From assembly GCA_039545355.1 (NCBI GenBank), contig BCJJ01000012.1, positions 761,067-825,066 on the forward strand: a DNA stretch of 64,000 bases. Reading direction: 5' to 3'. A program made the translations under genes and the position numbers. Shown here in pieces: positions 25,228-40,002 of the stretch. The notes under the pieces were generated by a model. That model was not told the origin of the DNA and made no database searches. It saw only the letters and a program-made list of their open reading frames with translations. The stretch's first letter is position 1; the number at the start of each line of letters is the position of its first letter. The DNA is from Trichosporon coremiiforme (Eukaryota > Basidiomycota > Tremellomycetes > Trichosporonales > Trichosporonaceae).

Positions 25228-27305
25228 GCTGTGTGAGCCGACAAGCTGTCAGGTCGAGATTGCTGAGGTTCTTGAGTGCTGATGTTCCTGAGGCTCCGGG
25301 AGATGATCCAAAGACGACAGTGAATGCTCGCCCTTAAGTAGCGTGCATGCTCCCTCAAGATGTCCCAGGTGGTGCACCGTGGGGTGCAAAGATGCACAAG
25401 GAAATGCACAAGTCCTGGCGATGAGGTGCCGAGGACTTGTGCCACACAGCCCAGAAAGCAGCATGCAGGTAGCAACCGAAGGTCCCACCATTGTTCTGGG
25501 ATTCGCAAATGTTGTCCATCACACTCCTTCGCTTTCTATCCTGGAAGGCGGTGAAGGTACCGAATGCACAGCGCAACGGATAGGTTGGCACGAGACGACA
25601 ATCTTTTGTTGGCCAGCTATTATCGTCGTGATCCAAACAGGTCGACATTGCGGCTAGGATCCAGCCTGCATCATCACCATATCGACTGACATGTACGTCT
25701 TCATTGAGCATCACAGGCATGGCTCGTCGCTCTTCCCGATGCACAAGGTCGCATGTCATGCGTCATCGCAGACGTGGGATACGCATGTGGCGCTTCGAAA
25801 CAAAACTCTCGGATATTCGCCAAAACGAAGTTCGCTACAGTTCCTAAGGACCCAAGCCGCCTTGTGCTCTTCGAGAGTCACTGCGCAGGGGTAGAACGAC
25901 TTGAGACAGCAGACAGGGTAACCTGCAAACGCTTGCTAACGAATGACAGAGGCTGGCCATCGAGTGACAGGGGCTCCCCCTTCGTGGTCTACCAGGTGTT
26001 TATCTGGTCTCAGCCAGATCTGAGAGAGGGCTGAAGCCAAGACTCACGGAACTCGAGCTCGGGAAAGCGGCCGCTTAACGCTGAGAAAGCGAGGATATCT
26101 GCACTAATGCACGGACCCCAGTTACTCCCCGTGACAGATAGGCAGTTCTTTCACTGTGTAGTATTTCGTGTGTGCGATTGACCAAGGCGGAGCGCGCTGG
26201 TCCATGAGTGTCATGGAAGAAGGCACCGCAGAAAGGCCAGATCTGACGAGTTTATGAGTCGCGACAACACTTGGCGCTGATTAGGAGAACTGGCTCCCTC
26301 GAATAGCAATCCGTGACTCAGGGCACCCGAGTTGAGTGTCCATGGGCCTGTGTCACTTGCGCCCCACGGCATCGAGGTTAGTCACCCACCTTTAGTGTCT
26401 TCCTCACGAAAACCACCCTGTCCAGTATATTCTCTCCCAGCACGTACTTCATCAGTGAAATGGCATCTTCACCCATCAACTACTCATCAACCCTTGAAGG
26501 GTGAATGTAGCAACACCCGGGGTGAGTTCGTCACTGCTCGCCCTCCATCCTATCTCGCTCGCAGGGAGAGCCCAGACAGCACGGTGCTCCTTCCTGGGAA
26601 CGTCGTCGACTGACCCTCGCACTCGAAGCCCGTAAGTCCTTCCGGACATCCTCCCCCCCATCTTCGTCGCCCCCTACTGGACTCTGCACAGGACGCATCA
26701 CGGACCTCATGGACTGCGGCATGCGGCCCATGTGCGTGGCCCCGTCCTTCTCCGCGATCTCCTCAGCAGCCCCGTGTTCCCCAAAGAAAACGTCCCATCG
26801 TCCGTGCGGTGTGCGTTTTTGCTGACGCCAGCGGCACCGAACGCCCCGAAGCACACACGCCAGGAGCCTGTCCGAGATGCCCGAGAATGCAGCCTCCCAA
26901 TGGAGGAGGTCTAGCATGCCCCCGTGCCCAAGCCACGGGTTCTGATTTGACCGCCGAAGGCAAATGAGCACAGGTACCTGATGGACACAGACTCTACGAC
27001 CATGATGACAAGCGCGTTCAGTCATACACTCACCACCCCACCTGTATCGTGAGGTGCGTGTACTCTCGTCATTGTTCGCTTCCGCTCTGGGTTTGCCTTA
27101 TCGCTACGGAATCTACCTGTGGCTCGAGCGGCGCGAGAGCAATTTATAAGCTGCGAGGTTTGGCTCGATGTCGTCGCTTCCTCGCTCGCCCCAGAATATA
27201 ACGACTACACGCCCACACAGGCCCAGCTTCCTGTCTCGTCTTGCGCATCCCATCTCCTTCTGCAGCGCCTCTCACGACCTCAACATCCCTAAAGACACCA
27301 CAGCC
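25228..27305. other. Intergenic DNA with TATA box for carbonic anhydrase
   Basis: This is about 2 kb between the divergent F-box-like gene and carbonic anhydrase. Open frames here (for example on the minus strand at 26531-27025) lack recognisable motifs. The last 160 bp contain a TATA element and the leader of the carbonic anhydrase gene. Confidence 0.5.
27143..27150 (+). promoter_or_regulatory. TATA box of carbonic anhydrase gene
   Basis: TTTATAAG lies 163 bp before the chosen start codon. It is only about 18 bp before an in-frame ATG at 27168, too close for that ATG to be comfortably inside the transcript. This favours the start at 27306. Confidence 0.5.
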
Positions 27306-29033
27306 ATGCCGTCCGTCTCCGACTTCCCTGAGCTACAGGACCTCCTGGCTACCAACGAGAGCTGGGCGAAGAACACGGCTGAGAACGACCCGGAGCTCCT
27401 GCCGACGCTGGCTACTGGACAGAAGCCCGGTGTCCTCTGGATCGGATGCGCCGACTCACGTGTGCCCGAGACCACCGTACTTGGCAAGAAGCCTGGAGAC
27501 GTCTTCGTTCACGTAAGTGCATTGTGCTGCGTATGCTCCAGAACGGTATGCTGTGGGGTCAACCAAGCTCAGTTCGGAGCTCCGAACGATTTACTGTAGA
27601 CGGTGCGACGAACTATTGCCACGGGGCGGGCGGTCTGGTATCTAGCTATCGCGCGGACTTCCGTGGCGATAAGCATTCCGTGCTGCCGAGATGCGGCGGG
27701 ATCGATCTGGCGTGCGCAGTGTCCTCCGCGGATCTAATCGTGGCTATGTTCTCGGACTTCGAGTCCTAGCACTCGGAGAAGGTCCAAGAGTCGAGCCTTG
27801 CGTTCACACGATGTGTGTCTGTGACCTCCCCCACTTCCACAGCCTGCGTGACCACTGAGCATTGATTGCTCATCCGCCACACTCAGCATGGTGGCTTGCT
27901 CGACCATCCCTTCCATGGTTCTCTTGTCCGTTCAAGCGTGCTGACGATCTTAGCGCAACATTGCGAACCAGGTAAGTTTCACGCCAAGCATCAGTGTCGG
28001 TGTCAGCAAAGATAGGGTGAACCGGGGCGGAACACGCCGAGAAGCACGGACCGGCTGCCTGGTCCCAGACTGCGCCGTCTGAGCGCCCCAGATCTGAGTA
28101 CAGTGCACGCCCAATACGTCCATCAGTCGTGAACACATTCATCGTCTGGGGGATCCAGGGGCGAGGGCTGCTCAAGCTTGGGGACCAAATCACGCAACTA
28201 CTGCCGCGTGCCCGTGCGTTGGTGCTGGTCCGTTTCTCCGTCGAGACTCTCCGTTTGCGGATTGGGCGCTTGGACGCTCATCCACATGCTAGCAGCCCCG
28301 ACATGGGTAATCCGGGGGGCGGAGGAGGCGCCGAGTGGCGTTGAGCGGATGGAGCTGAAACCCTGGGGCCACCCGGGGTTGGAGGCCTGAGCTGAGCGTG
28401 CTCTCAGTTGCCCGCTCGGGGATTCCAGAGAGCGTGCGCACGACTCGCATGGGCATCTTGAGTGGGGGAAAGGAAGGGTCGAGGGAGTGTCGATAGCTTG
28501 TCTGTTGATTGCGGAGCGACGTCGTTACTGACGCTTAGTTTCACCCCAACGATGCGTCTGCCAACGCGCTCCTCAACTACGGCGTCCTGCATGTCGGTAC
28601 GAAGCATGGTACGTACCGGTGTCCGCAGTTCTAGTTGTTCCATAGCACATAACTAACCTCAGTCATTGTGACGGGCCACACGGCATGCGGCGGCTGCGTC
28701 GCCGCCCACTCCCTTCCAGCGGACACAAAGCCCTCCAACGCCCTGCTCGAATTTCTCGGCCCGCTGATCAAGATTCGTGCCGGTCTCGGCGAGGACGCGA
28801 CGGTCGAGGACCTTATGGTCGCGAACGTGAAGCAGGGCGTCGAGAACGTCTGCAACTCGGCGGTGAGTCGTTGAGATGTACAACCTTCGAAGGCGAAAGC
28901 TAACAAACAGACGATGCAGGAGGCGTGGGCCAAGGGCAAGGACGTCTACGTGCACGGATGGGTGTACGACCTCGCCAGCGGACACTGCCACGACCTCGGC
29001 ATCTCGCGCGGTCCTCCCTTTCAGAAGTTGTAG
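27306..29033 (+). CDS. Beta-class carbonic anhydrase
   Basis: Exons 27306-27512, 27954-27971, 28539-28608, 28663-28862 and 28911-29033 give 205 residues, normal for fungal beta enzymes. Zinc ligands are visible: Cys48 and Asp50 in WIGCADSRVPE, and His104 and Cys107 in VTGHTACGGC. The conserved RNIANQ is encoded alone by an 18-nt exon, with GVLHVGTKH following. Late elements are VCNSATMQEAW and VYVHGWVYDLASG. It hydrates CO2 to bicarbonate, supplying carboxylases and CO2 sensing; in Cryptococcus the related Can2 feeds adenylyl cyclase. Introns 1 and 2 are 441 and 567 nt, far longer than almost all others here. The upstream in-frame ATG at 27168 would add 46 residues, and the TATA position argues against it. 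Confidence 0.93.
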
Positions 29034-31860
29034 CATCAGTACGTGTCAAAGTTCAATGTTGGTCTTAACGTGTGCGTGAGGGCGTATACCAGCGCGTCAG
29101 TTGGGTGCATCCTGCAGTGGGTCGAAGCATGCCTCTGTCACTTATGAAGGCACCCAAGTGAGTTGTCACTGTCGACGCATGAGTGCGACGTGTCGCCAGT
29201 CATCGCGACATGTCGGCCGGCCAGGCCTCGGGCGTCGGAGGAGTAAGTTGCACCAGAATCCGGGTGTTACCAACCTTTCGTGAACCTTGGGCCTGTGTTC
29301 TGACCTGGCCGTTGCTTCCGAATCGGAGAGCCAGTCGGAGCGAGTTCAGAGTCGACGTCAAGCCAAGAAGGAAGGTATATATACTCCCAAACGCACGTCC
29401 TGGCCCCTCTTTACGCTTTCACCTAGTGCCCACATAGACCAAATTTCGCGGTGGCCCTTCGGACTATTGGGTTTCAGTGGCTTGCGGCGCCTGCGGTCGC
29501 TTGCGGATCAATGAAACGGCTCGGCCTGTCGGATGGTCAAGTTATGCATTCGCTGGGCGGCAGTCGGGTGCACGTGTCTGGGCCCAGAACAGCTCACTCC
29601 GAGCGGGAAGTCGGCAGAGAACACGCCCCCAATCAGCACGAAGGGATCGCGGCTGCGCACCTGCGTGCCCAGACTACTTCCTACCCGACGATCCCGATCG
29701 TAACAGAGTGCGTTTAAAGCGAGATTTTGATCAGGAGTGCTTTCCCTGCGACAAAGTGGTGGATTCGGGTGCCCAAAGACGCACACAGTGGTCTACTGGA
29801 AGCAGAGCCTGTCAAGTCCTGCGGCTCGAGCCAAGATGGCAAAAACCAGCAGTTGCGGCGGGTACGGTCGCTCGCAGTCTCGGACCCCTCTCGCTGCCGC
29901 GCCGTTCTTGGTGTTCAGTCCCGTTCCGACGTTCGCTTCCCCGCTCACAGCCACTGACCGAAATCCGTCAGCATTCCCCGCAGAAGGACAAGACGCCGCT
30001 TCTGCATTCTGCAGTTACACCCAGAAGGCAACATGACCTCAGCGATGAGGGCAGAGAGGGATCAGGTGGAGTGCTTGGCGGCAAGAGATGGCTCATCTGC
30101 TTCCGAGGGTCTATGAGGGTCTAGTGGTGCCAAGATGCCCACTGATCACTTTTAGTTCAGGCCAGGGCTGTACGTGTGACGTAACGGGGTCCTCTGCGCG
30201 TCGGTTCGTTGCCAAGCTGCTAAGTCATCGAGAGGATTGGACACTGGACGCACCAGCAGATTGGACGTGCGTGCATGACACACCCACTAGCCCACTACTC
30301 CGACGATACGGCCCACTGTGACTGACCTTGAGTCGCCCAAGGGGACCAGGTTTCATGCCGCAACGTACATGCGGTGATTGCCCGCTCGTCATACGTCAAT
30401 GCTTCTGAGACTCTGAATCGCCCCCAGCTCGCAGCTGACAGCGACAGCTCGCTCACCCACTCCTCTCTGCGCAGCAGGTTCATTTCACCCTCGTGCACCC
30501 CCGCTGCCTACACTCATGGTTGAACCCACATTCTGGCGTCCACTTGACACATGTTACTCGCGCTATTCGCTGTTCTGCTGCTCTAACACGCTCAAGCTCG
30601 GCTCAAGAGTTGCGCAGGAGCCTTTCTGGGTGCCTCTGCATATACTTCCGTCGCCCGGTGTCGGTTCGAACGCTTCAGCACTGAGAACACATCTCTGGTA
30701 AGAGCGCAACAGAGTTCATCACGCTGCCCCCGCTACCGTCCCCCTTTCCCTCGACAGAGCTGGCTTCAAGCTCTGCGTCCGCTCTCGTTTTTTTTTTTCT
30801 GGTTGGGCGCTCGCTTCCTTGTCGCTAGAGCTGGGGTTTTCTCCGACACCTGAAGATAGAACGGACATGATGCAAGGCCTCGTCTTCCCCTCCTCGGATC
30901 GACAAGTTACTTGTAATCGCAGGAGTGATCAACGTGCAAGCGGCAGATGACGGCGAGCAGGGTGAACAGGAGGGTGAGCGCTCCGCGGTCCTCGGCAGTT
31001 GTGTCGACCTCCACCCGCTGTCGATTATGATTTCACTTGCTCAGGACAAGGCCGAGAGTATGTAATTCTCCTCAAGCTCAGCGTCGCGCTGCAGTGATAC
31101 GTGCGATACCGGCACCCTGGGCCAGCCAAGCTTGGCATCAGAGCCTGCTCGCTTGCGGACGCGCGGCAGCCGACTACGGAGGATCGAGGATCATCAATCT
31201 AAGGGTCCCGATACAGATGCCTAAGGGTCCGCGCCGTCATGCGCTCAACCAGCAGCGGGCACGGCAGAGTGTCTTGACGGCTCGCTAGTGACGCACATGC
31301 ACATCTGTTTGCTTGCAGCAACCGCAAGCACCAGACCAGGGGAGCCAGGTTTGGGTTGGAGCTTGAGCGTATTGCATTGCATCAGGCTGAAGCATGCACT
31401 ACTCTGGGCCCTGGGTGTCTTCCTCGGCACACCGCCGCTGCTGCTGCTGCTGCTGCTGCTGCTCTCCTGCCTCGCACTACTGCGGGATGTCTTCCTCGCC
31501 CTCACCCCAGATCCCAGAACTCCGACGCACCGTCTAGCGCGACGCTTATCCTCGCGAGTCCATCGACATAGCGCCGAGCCAGTGGGACCTGGACCCAGTC
31601 CCTGGGCCTCGATCAAGATCCTCCCCCTCCCCCCTCGGCTGCTCCCCACCAACAGCAACCCCCCTCCCCCGTCTCCACCGCCCCGCGGCTCCCTCCCTCG
31701 TCGCTGAGACGCTGCGCTAGACTACCGCTGTGTTGTCTTTCTCTTCCCTTCTCTCTTCTCCATCATCTCTCACTCCCGACTCTCTTAAGTGCCTATCTTC
31801 AGAGACTCACCCTCCACTCCTACCTCCAACCTACCTCACACAACATTCCTCACAACCAAA
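29034..31860. other. Gene-poor interval; leader of GPI-type protein
   Basis: No supported gene is present. A TATATATA element occurs at 29376-29383, a run of about 13 T near 30788, and a CTG repeat at 31438-31461. The final ~250 bp (from about 31610) are markedly CT-rich and probably form the leader of the 31861 gene. Plus-strand frames near 29477-30124 (215 codons) and 31288-31707 are arginine/proline-rich and look like chance frames. Confidence 0.5.
31438..31461 (+). repeat. CTG trinucleotide microsatellite
   Basis: Eight uninterrupted CTG units, preceded by CCG CCG, in the presumed upstream or leader region of the secreted repeat protein. Confidence 0.85.
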
Positions 31861-33235
31861 ATGAAGGCTGCTACTCTCCTCGCGACCCTTCCCCTCCTCG
31901 TTGCTGCTACCGTGAGTTCCTCTTCCCAGCGACAGCTACCTGGCGGCAACGGAACCGAAGCTGACGACCAGTACGAGCAGCCGCTCGAGAAGCGCCAGTC
32001 TGGCTGTCTCGCCCAGTGCACTGGCTCGATGGGCTGTGACGCCCTCTGGGGCTGTGTCTGGGACAAGTGCCAGGTGAGTCAAGAGGTCCTTTGTGGCGAT
32101 CGGCGGTGACTGTGGAATGTAAAGCTGACGATACCAGGGCTCTGACTGGGACGACGCCGTGAAGCAGATTGGCCAACGCTGCACCCAGAACGGCGGCGGT
32201 GGTGGTGGCGGTGACAACAACAACAACGGCGGCGACAACAACAACAACCAGGGCGGTGACAACAACAACAACCAGGGCGGTGACAACAACAACCAGGGTG
32301 GTGACAACAACAACGGCGGCGACAACAACAACCAGGGCGGCGACAACAACGGCCAGAACGGCCAGAACGGCCAGGACGGCCAGAACGGTCAGGACGGCCA
32401 GGGTGGCCAGGGCGGCCAGGGCGGCGACGGCGGCCAGGGTGGTGGTGACCAGAGCCAGCAGGGCGGTGACCAGAACCAGGGCCAGCAGGGTGGCGACCAG
32501 AACCAGGGCCAGCAGGGCGGCGGTAACGGCGTCGGCGTCGTCGGCGGCGGCACCACTGGTGGCGACAACAACGGCCAGCAGGGCCAGCAGGGTGGCCAGT
32601 CCGCCACTCCCTCTGGCTCCTCGGCCGGTGCCTCGTCGACCGACGCCGGTGCCGCTGGCCAGTCCCAGTCTGGCTCGCAGTCTGGCTCGCAGACCGGTGC
32701 CGGCGCCGCTGGCCAGTCTGGCTCGCAGACCGGTGCCGGCGCCGCTGGGCAGTCTGGTTCGCAGACCGGCTCGCAGTCTGGCTCGCAGACGCCCGGTGCC
32801 GCCGGTGCCGCCGGCCAGACTGGCTCTCAGTCCGGCTCCCAGTCTGGTTCCCAGACCGGCGCCGCCGGTGCTGGCCAGACTGGCTCTCAGTCTGGCTCGC
32901 AGTCCGGCCAGTCGGGCTCGCAGACCGGTGCCGCCGGCGCTGCTGGCCAGACCGGCTCGCAGTCTGGCGCCAACGCCCAGTCCCAGTCTGGCTCCCAGAC
33001 CGGTGCCGGCGCCGCCGCCACCTCCTCCAGCCAATCTGGCGCTGCTGCCGGCCAGTCCTCGACCTCGTCGTCCCAGGGTCGCGTCAACCAGCTCACCTCG
33101 CAGGCTGGTTCTGCCGGCTCTGCCGCCACGAGCAAGGCCGCCGGTGCCGGCGACAATGCCAACTCGGCCTCCGCGCTCAAGATCTCCGGCGTCGTCGCCG
33201 CGATCGCCGGTGCCGCTGGCTTCCTCCTCGTCTAA
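31861..33235 (+). CDS. Secreted, probably GPI-anchored Asn/Gly/Gln- and Ser-rich protein
   Basis: Exons 31861-32073 and 32138-33235 give 436 residues. A signal peptide (MKAATLLATLPLLVAA) is followed by a short propeptide ending in a Kex2-type Lys44-Arg45, then a compact module with six cysteines (49, 53, 59, 65, 70, 86). Next is a long tract of DNNNNQGG units, GQNGQDGQ units, and finally SGSQTGAGAAGQ-like units. The last ~20 residues are hydrophobic after a small-residue stretch (SALKISGVVAAIAGAAGFLLV), as in GPI signals. I do not recognise a named family. The architecture suggests a cell-wall or surface protein: a small cysteine-rich head on an extended, probably O-mannosylated stalk. A GTGAGT near 31912 is not used because the following AGs would make an 18-24 nt intron. 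Confidence 0.82.
32190..32580 (+). repeat. In-gene Asn/Gly/Gln-coding minisatellite
   Basis: Degenerate units of 18-24 bp built from GACAACAACAAC plus CAGGGCGGT, followed by shorter CAGAACGGC/CAGGGC units, all in frame. The length probably varies between strains by slippage. Confidence 0.8.
32640..33020 (+). repeat. In-gene Ser/Gly/Gln-coding repeat
   Basis: Imperfect units around TCTGGCTCGCAG and ACCGGTGCCGGCGCC recur in frame and code SGSQ, TGAGAAGQ and related blocks of the stalk. Confidence 0.8.
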
Positions 33236-33755
33236 GCGGCGAGCGAAGCGAGCTGAGCTGAGGTATGCGAGCGCAGCCAAGCGCAACGAGAAGTCAAAGC
33301 TAGTCTTGATTCCAAACCCACACATTAATATTCCTTCCCTCTTCTCTTTAGACCAAAACATGCTTTTTAGTAGCCGCCCTACTGCCTAAGTGCGGGCGTC
33401 GATACACGTACGTTGCCATATTATGAATGAAGTGAATCCACAACATGCAAACATGCTGTGCCTTCCTGTGTCGTGTGCCCTCAGTGCCCGGAATGAAGGG
33501 CAGGCATCACCGAGCCAACGATGATCAGGTACGTTCCGGCGTGCCGGTGCCAGTGACCGATGTGTGGTGTCCGATGGTGACATCGGAAAAAGGGGCGGGG
33601 TTACATTGCCCTCTGCTGGTTCTCACGTCGTACAGCTCGTTAGACATAACGCTTGCGAGCGATAAAGTTGCCCCCAGCCGGATGCAGTGATACATGCTAT
33701 GTCTGCTGTTGTACAAAAACGCCTATCGCTTCTCGTCTATCCCTTGGTCACTCGG
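33236..33755. other. Intergenic DNA, convergent 3' regions
   Basis: The sequence separates the stops of the secreted repeat protein (+) and TFB1 (-). It holds AT-richer stretches such as acacattaatattcc near 33320, consistent with 3' UTR. No gene is seen. Confidence 0.5.
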
Positions 33756-35687
33756 TCACTTGGCAGCAACGGGCGGGTTCCGCTTCGCATCCCTCTCCAG
33801 CGCGACCTTCACAGCCCCCAGCGTCGGCGCGAGCACGGCCCGAATCCGCTCCGGATCAACCCGTTCAATCTCGCCAATAGTCACGATAGCGTTGATCTTG
33901 GCCTCGGTGCCCTGCAGATACTTGAGCATCTTGACTGCCTTCTGCTGGCGCTGTTGCGGGGTCAGCCCGCCCAGAGCGCCAGGTGGGGGAGGGTGGATTG
34001 CGCCATAGTATTGACGCAGGAACTCGGTCGTTGCATTGTGCAGCAGCCGCATCTCCTCGATGATGCTGGCTGGCAGGCGGGAGAGGGGCTGCGATGCCGC
34101 GTTCGAGGCTAAGTATAGGTCGCGCACGGTGCGTGTCGCCACCGCCTGCGCGTCGCGTTGGAACGTGAATGCGGCCGCGGCTTCGGGGGACGGCTCGGCG
34201 TCCTGCGCCGGGTTCGCGGGATTGGGCAGGCACACGGCCGCAAAGTCGGGCGACCAGGTCTCCATTTTCCGCGCCTCCTTCTCGACCAGGGCGCGTTTCT
34301 CCTCCAGACTGCTGCCGGGGAGGAAGACTGTCGATGCGGACACGGAGACGTCGGGCCCCCTCACGTCCAGTGCGATTGGGGCTGCGGGCGCGGCGGCGTT
34401 CAGCTCTTCGAGCTCAATCTGGGACACTATGTCCTCCGGGGCGCTCGATCCGCCCGCCTTGAGGAGTTTCTCGGAGTGGTCGTTGAAGCGTCGAATCAAA
34501 GGCAATGACTCACGCTGCTTGCCCGCCTGCATTGTGACGTCCCGCCGAAGGGTCGACTCGCCGTGGTCCTCCTCAGTAGCAGCGAGGTCGAGGAACGTCT
34601 CGACGCCAGTCGTGATCTCCTTCCGTGGCGCCAGTTCCCAATCGGGGTCTTCGAGGTATGCGTCGAAGATGTCGTCCTTTTTGCCCGCACTGCCGTCTAG
34701 CGCAGTTTTACGGGTCGAGGCGCGATGCCGCTCCCAAAGCGTAGACTCGAAGTAGCGTTTCCAGAACTCGGCCTCGGAGAGAGGCGGCACGTGCTTTGCG
34801 TATGCGTCCTGCACGACGGGAAACTCCTCGAAAATCTCCCGCGTCAGCTCCTTCGTGATGTTCAGCTTCAGCGGGCCGGATTCGGCCTTCTTCACGCCCA
34901 CGCCCGTGCCGCCCTTGAAGGCGGGTTGCTGCTCGTTCAGCGCGAAACGGTCGTCGAGCAGACGGCTGGAACGGCCAGGACGCTGGCTGTGCGCAATCTC
35001 CTCTGCACGCAGGAGGGCCTCGCGACCACTCCAGAAATCATCCTCGCTGATTTGCTTCCCGAGCACGAGGGCGCGGTGCAGCTCCTTCAGCGTCGGGTCG
35101 CGGCGGAGCACGCGCTGGCGCAGGATGTTCGTCCGCTTCCGGCTCGCGTCGTCTTCGTGTTTCCTCTTCCGGACTAGGGCGGAGGGCGTCCCAGGCGTGC
35201 CGACGGGAGTTGAAACGGCGGGCGATGCGGTTCCCGACCCAGAGCCTCCTGCACCCGAAGGACCAGCGCCAGGTGTACCTGCCGCCGGTGTGCCGGCCGC
35301 AGGCGTACCTGCAGCAGTGCTGACGGCGCCCGGCTCGGCCGCCTTGTTCGCCTGCACGAAGGGGATCAGGAAGTCCTGCACCGTTTGCCTGTCTGCCTCC
35401 TTCTGCGGACTCGTGAACTTGAACGTGAGCCCGCCCTTTGGCAAGTCGTCCTTGAACAGCAGTTTCAGCGATGTGTTCGCCGCACCCGCCTTGGAGGCCA
35501 TCATTCCTTTTCCATCAGCGATCGGTTCGGCGCGCGTTATAGAAGACGTACGGATCACGCGGTTCAGAGCCTGCTGCTGCCGGTCCATTTGGCCCGCCGC
35601 CGGGACCCAGGCTAGCGTCGTCGACGTCAGCGTCAGCGTGCCCGCGACGCGGTTGAAGATGGCGTCGAATCTGTGCACATCCGACAT
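33756..35687 (-). CDS. TFB1: TFIIH core subunit Tfb1/p62
   Basis: One uninterrupted exon of 643 residues. I start at 35687 (MSDVHRFDAIFN), because the PH/GLUE domain of p62 begins near the N-terminus; an upstream in-frame ATG at 35861 would add an unrelated hydrophobic head. The order is a PH-like domain (about 1-115, FTSPQKEADRQTVQDF), an Ala/Gly/Thr/Pro linker with AAGTP repeats, BSD1 (LRRDPTLKELHRALVLGKQISEDDFW), BSD2 (EEFPVVQDAYAKHVPPLSEAEFWKRYF), IRRFNDHSEKLL, then the C-terminal helical region (SRLPASIIEEMRLLHNATTEFLRQYY). Tfb1 is part of core TFIIH, acting in RNA polymerase II initiation and nucleotide excision repair; its PH domain binds acidic activators and repair factors. The lack of introns is unusual beside its neighbours. 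Confidence 0.93.
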   Translation of the reverse strand: MSDVHRFDAIFNRVAGTLTLTSTTLAWVPAAGQMDRQQQALNRVIRTSSITRAEPIADGKGMMASKAGAANTSLKLLFKDDLPKGGLTFKFTSPQKEADRQTVQDFLIPFVQANKAAEPGAVSTAAGTPAAGTPAAGTPGAGPSGAGGSGSGTASPAVSTPVGTPGTPSALVRKRKHEDDASRKRTNILRQRVLRRDPTLKELHRALVLGKQISEDDFWSGREALLRAEEIAHSQRPGRSSRLLDDRFALNEQQPAFKGGTGVGVKKAESGPLKLNITKELTREIFEEFPVVQDAYAKHVPPLSEAEFWKRYFESTLWERHRASTRKTALDGSAGKKDDIFDAYLEDPDWELAPRKEITTGVETFLDLAATEEDHGESTLRRDVTMQAGKQRESLPLIRRFNDHSEKLLKAGGSSAPEDIVSQIELEELNAAAPAAPIALDVRGPDVSVSASTVFLPGSSLEEKRALVEKEARKMETWSPDFAAVCLPNPANPAQDAEPSPEAAAAFTFQRDAQAVATRTVRDLYLASNAASQPLSRLPASIIEEMRLLHNATTEFLRQYYGAIHPPPPGALGGLTPQQRQQKAVKMLKYLQGTEAKINAIVTIGEIERVDPERIRAVLAPTLGAVKVALERDAKRNPPVAAK

Positions 35688-36256
35688 TGCTGCGGCCGAC
35701 GAGGACGAGAAAGCTTGGAGCAGCACAAAGCACAATAATGGCAAGGGGGTGAGACTTATGTTGGTTGAGTACGCCGCTGCTGCTGGGACGGAAGCATTTT
35801 CACGAGGCACACTCGACATGACGTTGGTGGGTGGCAAATGCACCACTGCGTGGGTGTCCAAAAATACATGGGGAGTACCACACTATTCCTATGCAAGAAC
35901 TATGGCTGCACAAAAGGACCCAGTGGGCAAGACCTTGAGTTATGGGCTATCGTTGTGCTGTGCTGATACAGAGGTGGTCGTGGGCGACTCGTGGTTGGGG
36001 TGTGACGCTTCTCAGCGGAGCTTTTGTTGCTTTCTGTGTTGCATGACGAGGGATACAGATACAGTCGGACAAGCTCGCTCGGGCTTGGACTGTGAGAGCG
36101 ACAAAGACATATGGGGTTGGGTTGTGCGGATGGGTTGGTGTGGAAAATGCAATAATGGTGTCTATGCGACGGATGCGATAAATGTAACTTGAAATATGTT
36201 GTAGTCCTCGGTTGTTCCTTCGCTCGAAGAGTAACACTTCGTTCGAGAGTTGGCGA

Positions 36257-40002
<3,746 letters not shown>

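Noticed and set aside
26531..27025. 164-codon minus-strand frame upstream of carbonic anhydrase
   Set aside because: Low-information Arg/Gly/Cys-rich translation with no homology that I recognise; it overlaps frames on the other strand.
29477..30124. 215-codon plus-strand frame after a TATA-like element
   Set aside because: Arg/Ser-rich text without motifs, overlapping frames in other phases, no CT-rich leader and no splice signals.
30655..30690. GGTTCGAACG, like a tRNA B box
   Set aside because: No A box, acceptor stem or cloverleaf could be drawn around it on either strand.
31288..31707. 139-codon frame with a poly-Leu stretch resembling a membrane helix
   Set aside because: The Leu run is simply the CTG microsatellite read in one frame; the same repeat gives poly-Ala in another frame.
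31912..31935. Apparent GTGAGT..CAG intron near the start of the secreted repeat protein
   Set aside because: It would be 18-24 nt, below any plausible spliceosomal intron, and lacks a branch site; the frame reads through well.
31907..33361. 484-codon minus-strand frame opposite the secreted repeat protein
   Set aside because: Antisense of simple repeats; its Val/Ala/Leu runs follow directly from Asn/Gln/Ser codons.
35688..35861. Upstream in-frame extension of TFB1 with a hydrophobic stretch
   Set aside because: The p62 PH domain starts close to the N-terminus in the family; the extension is CT-rich leader sequence that translates as Leu/Ser.
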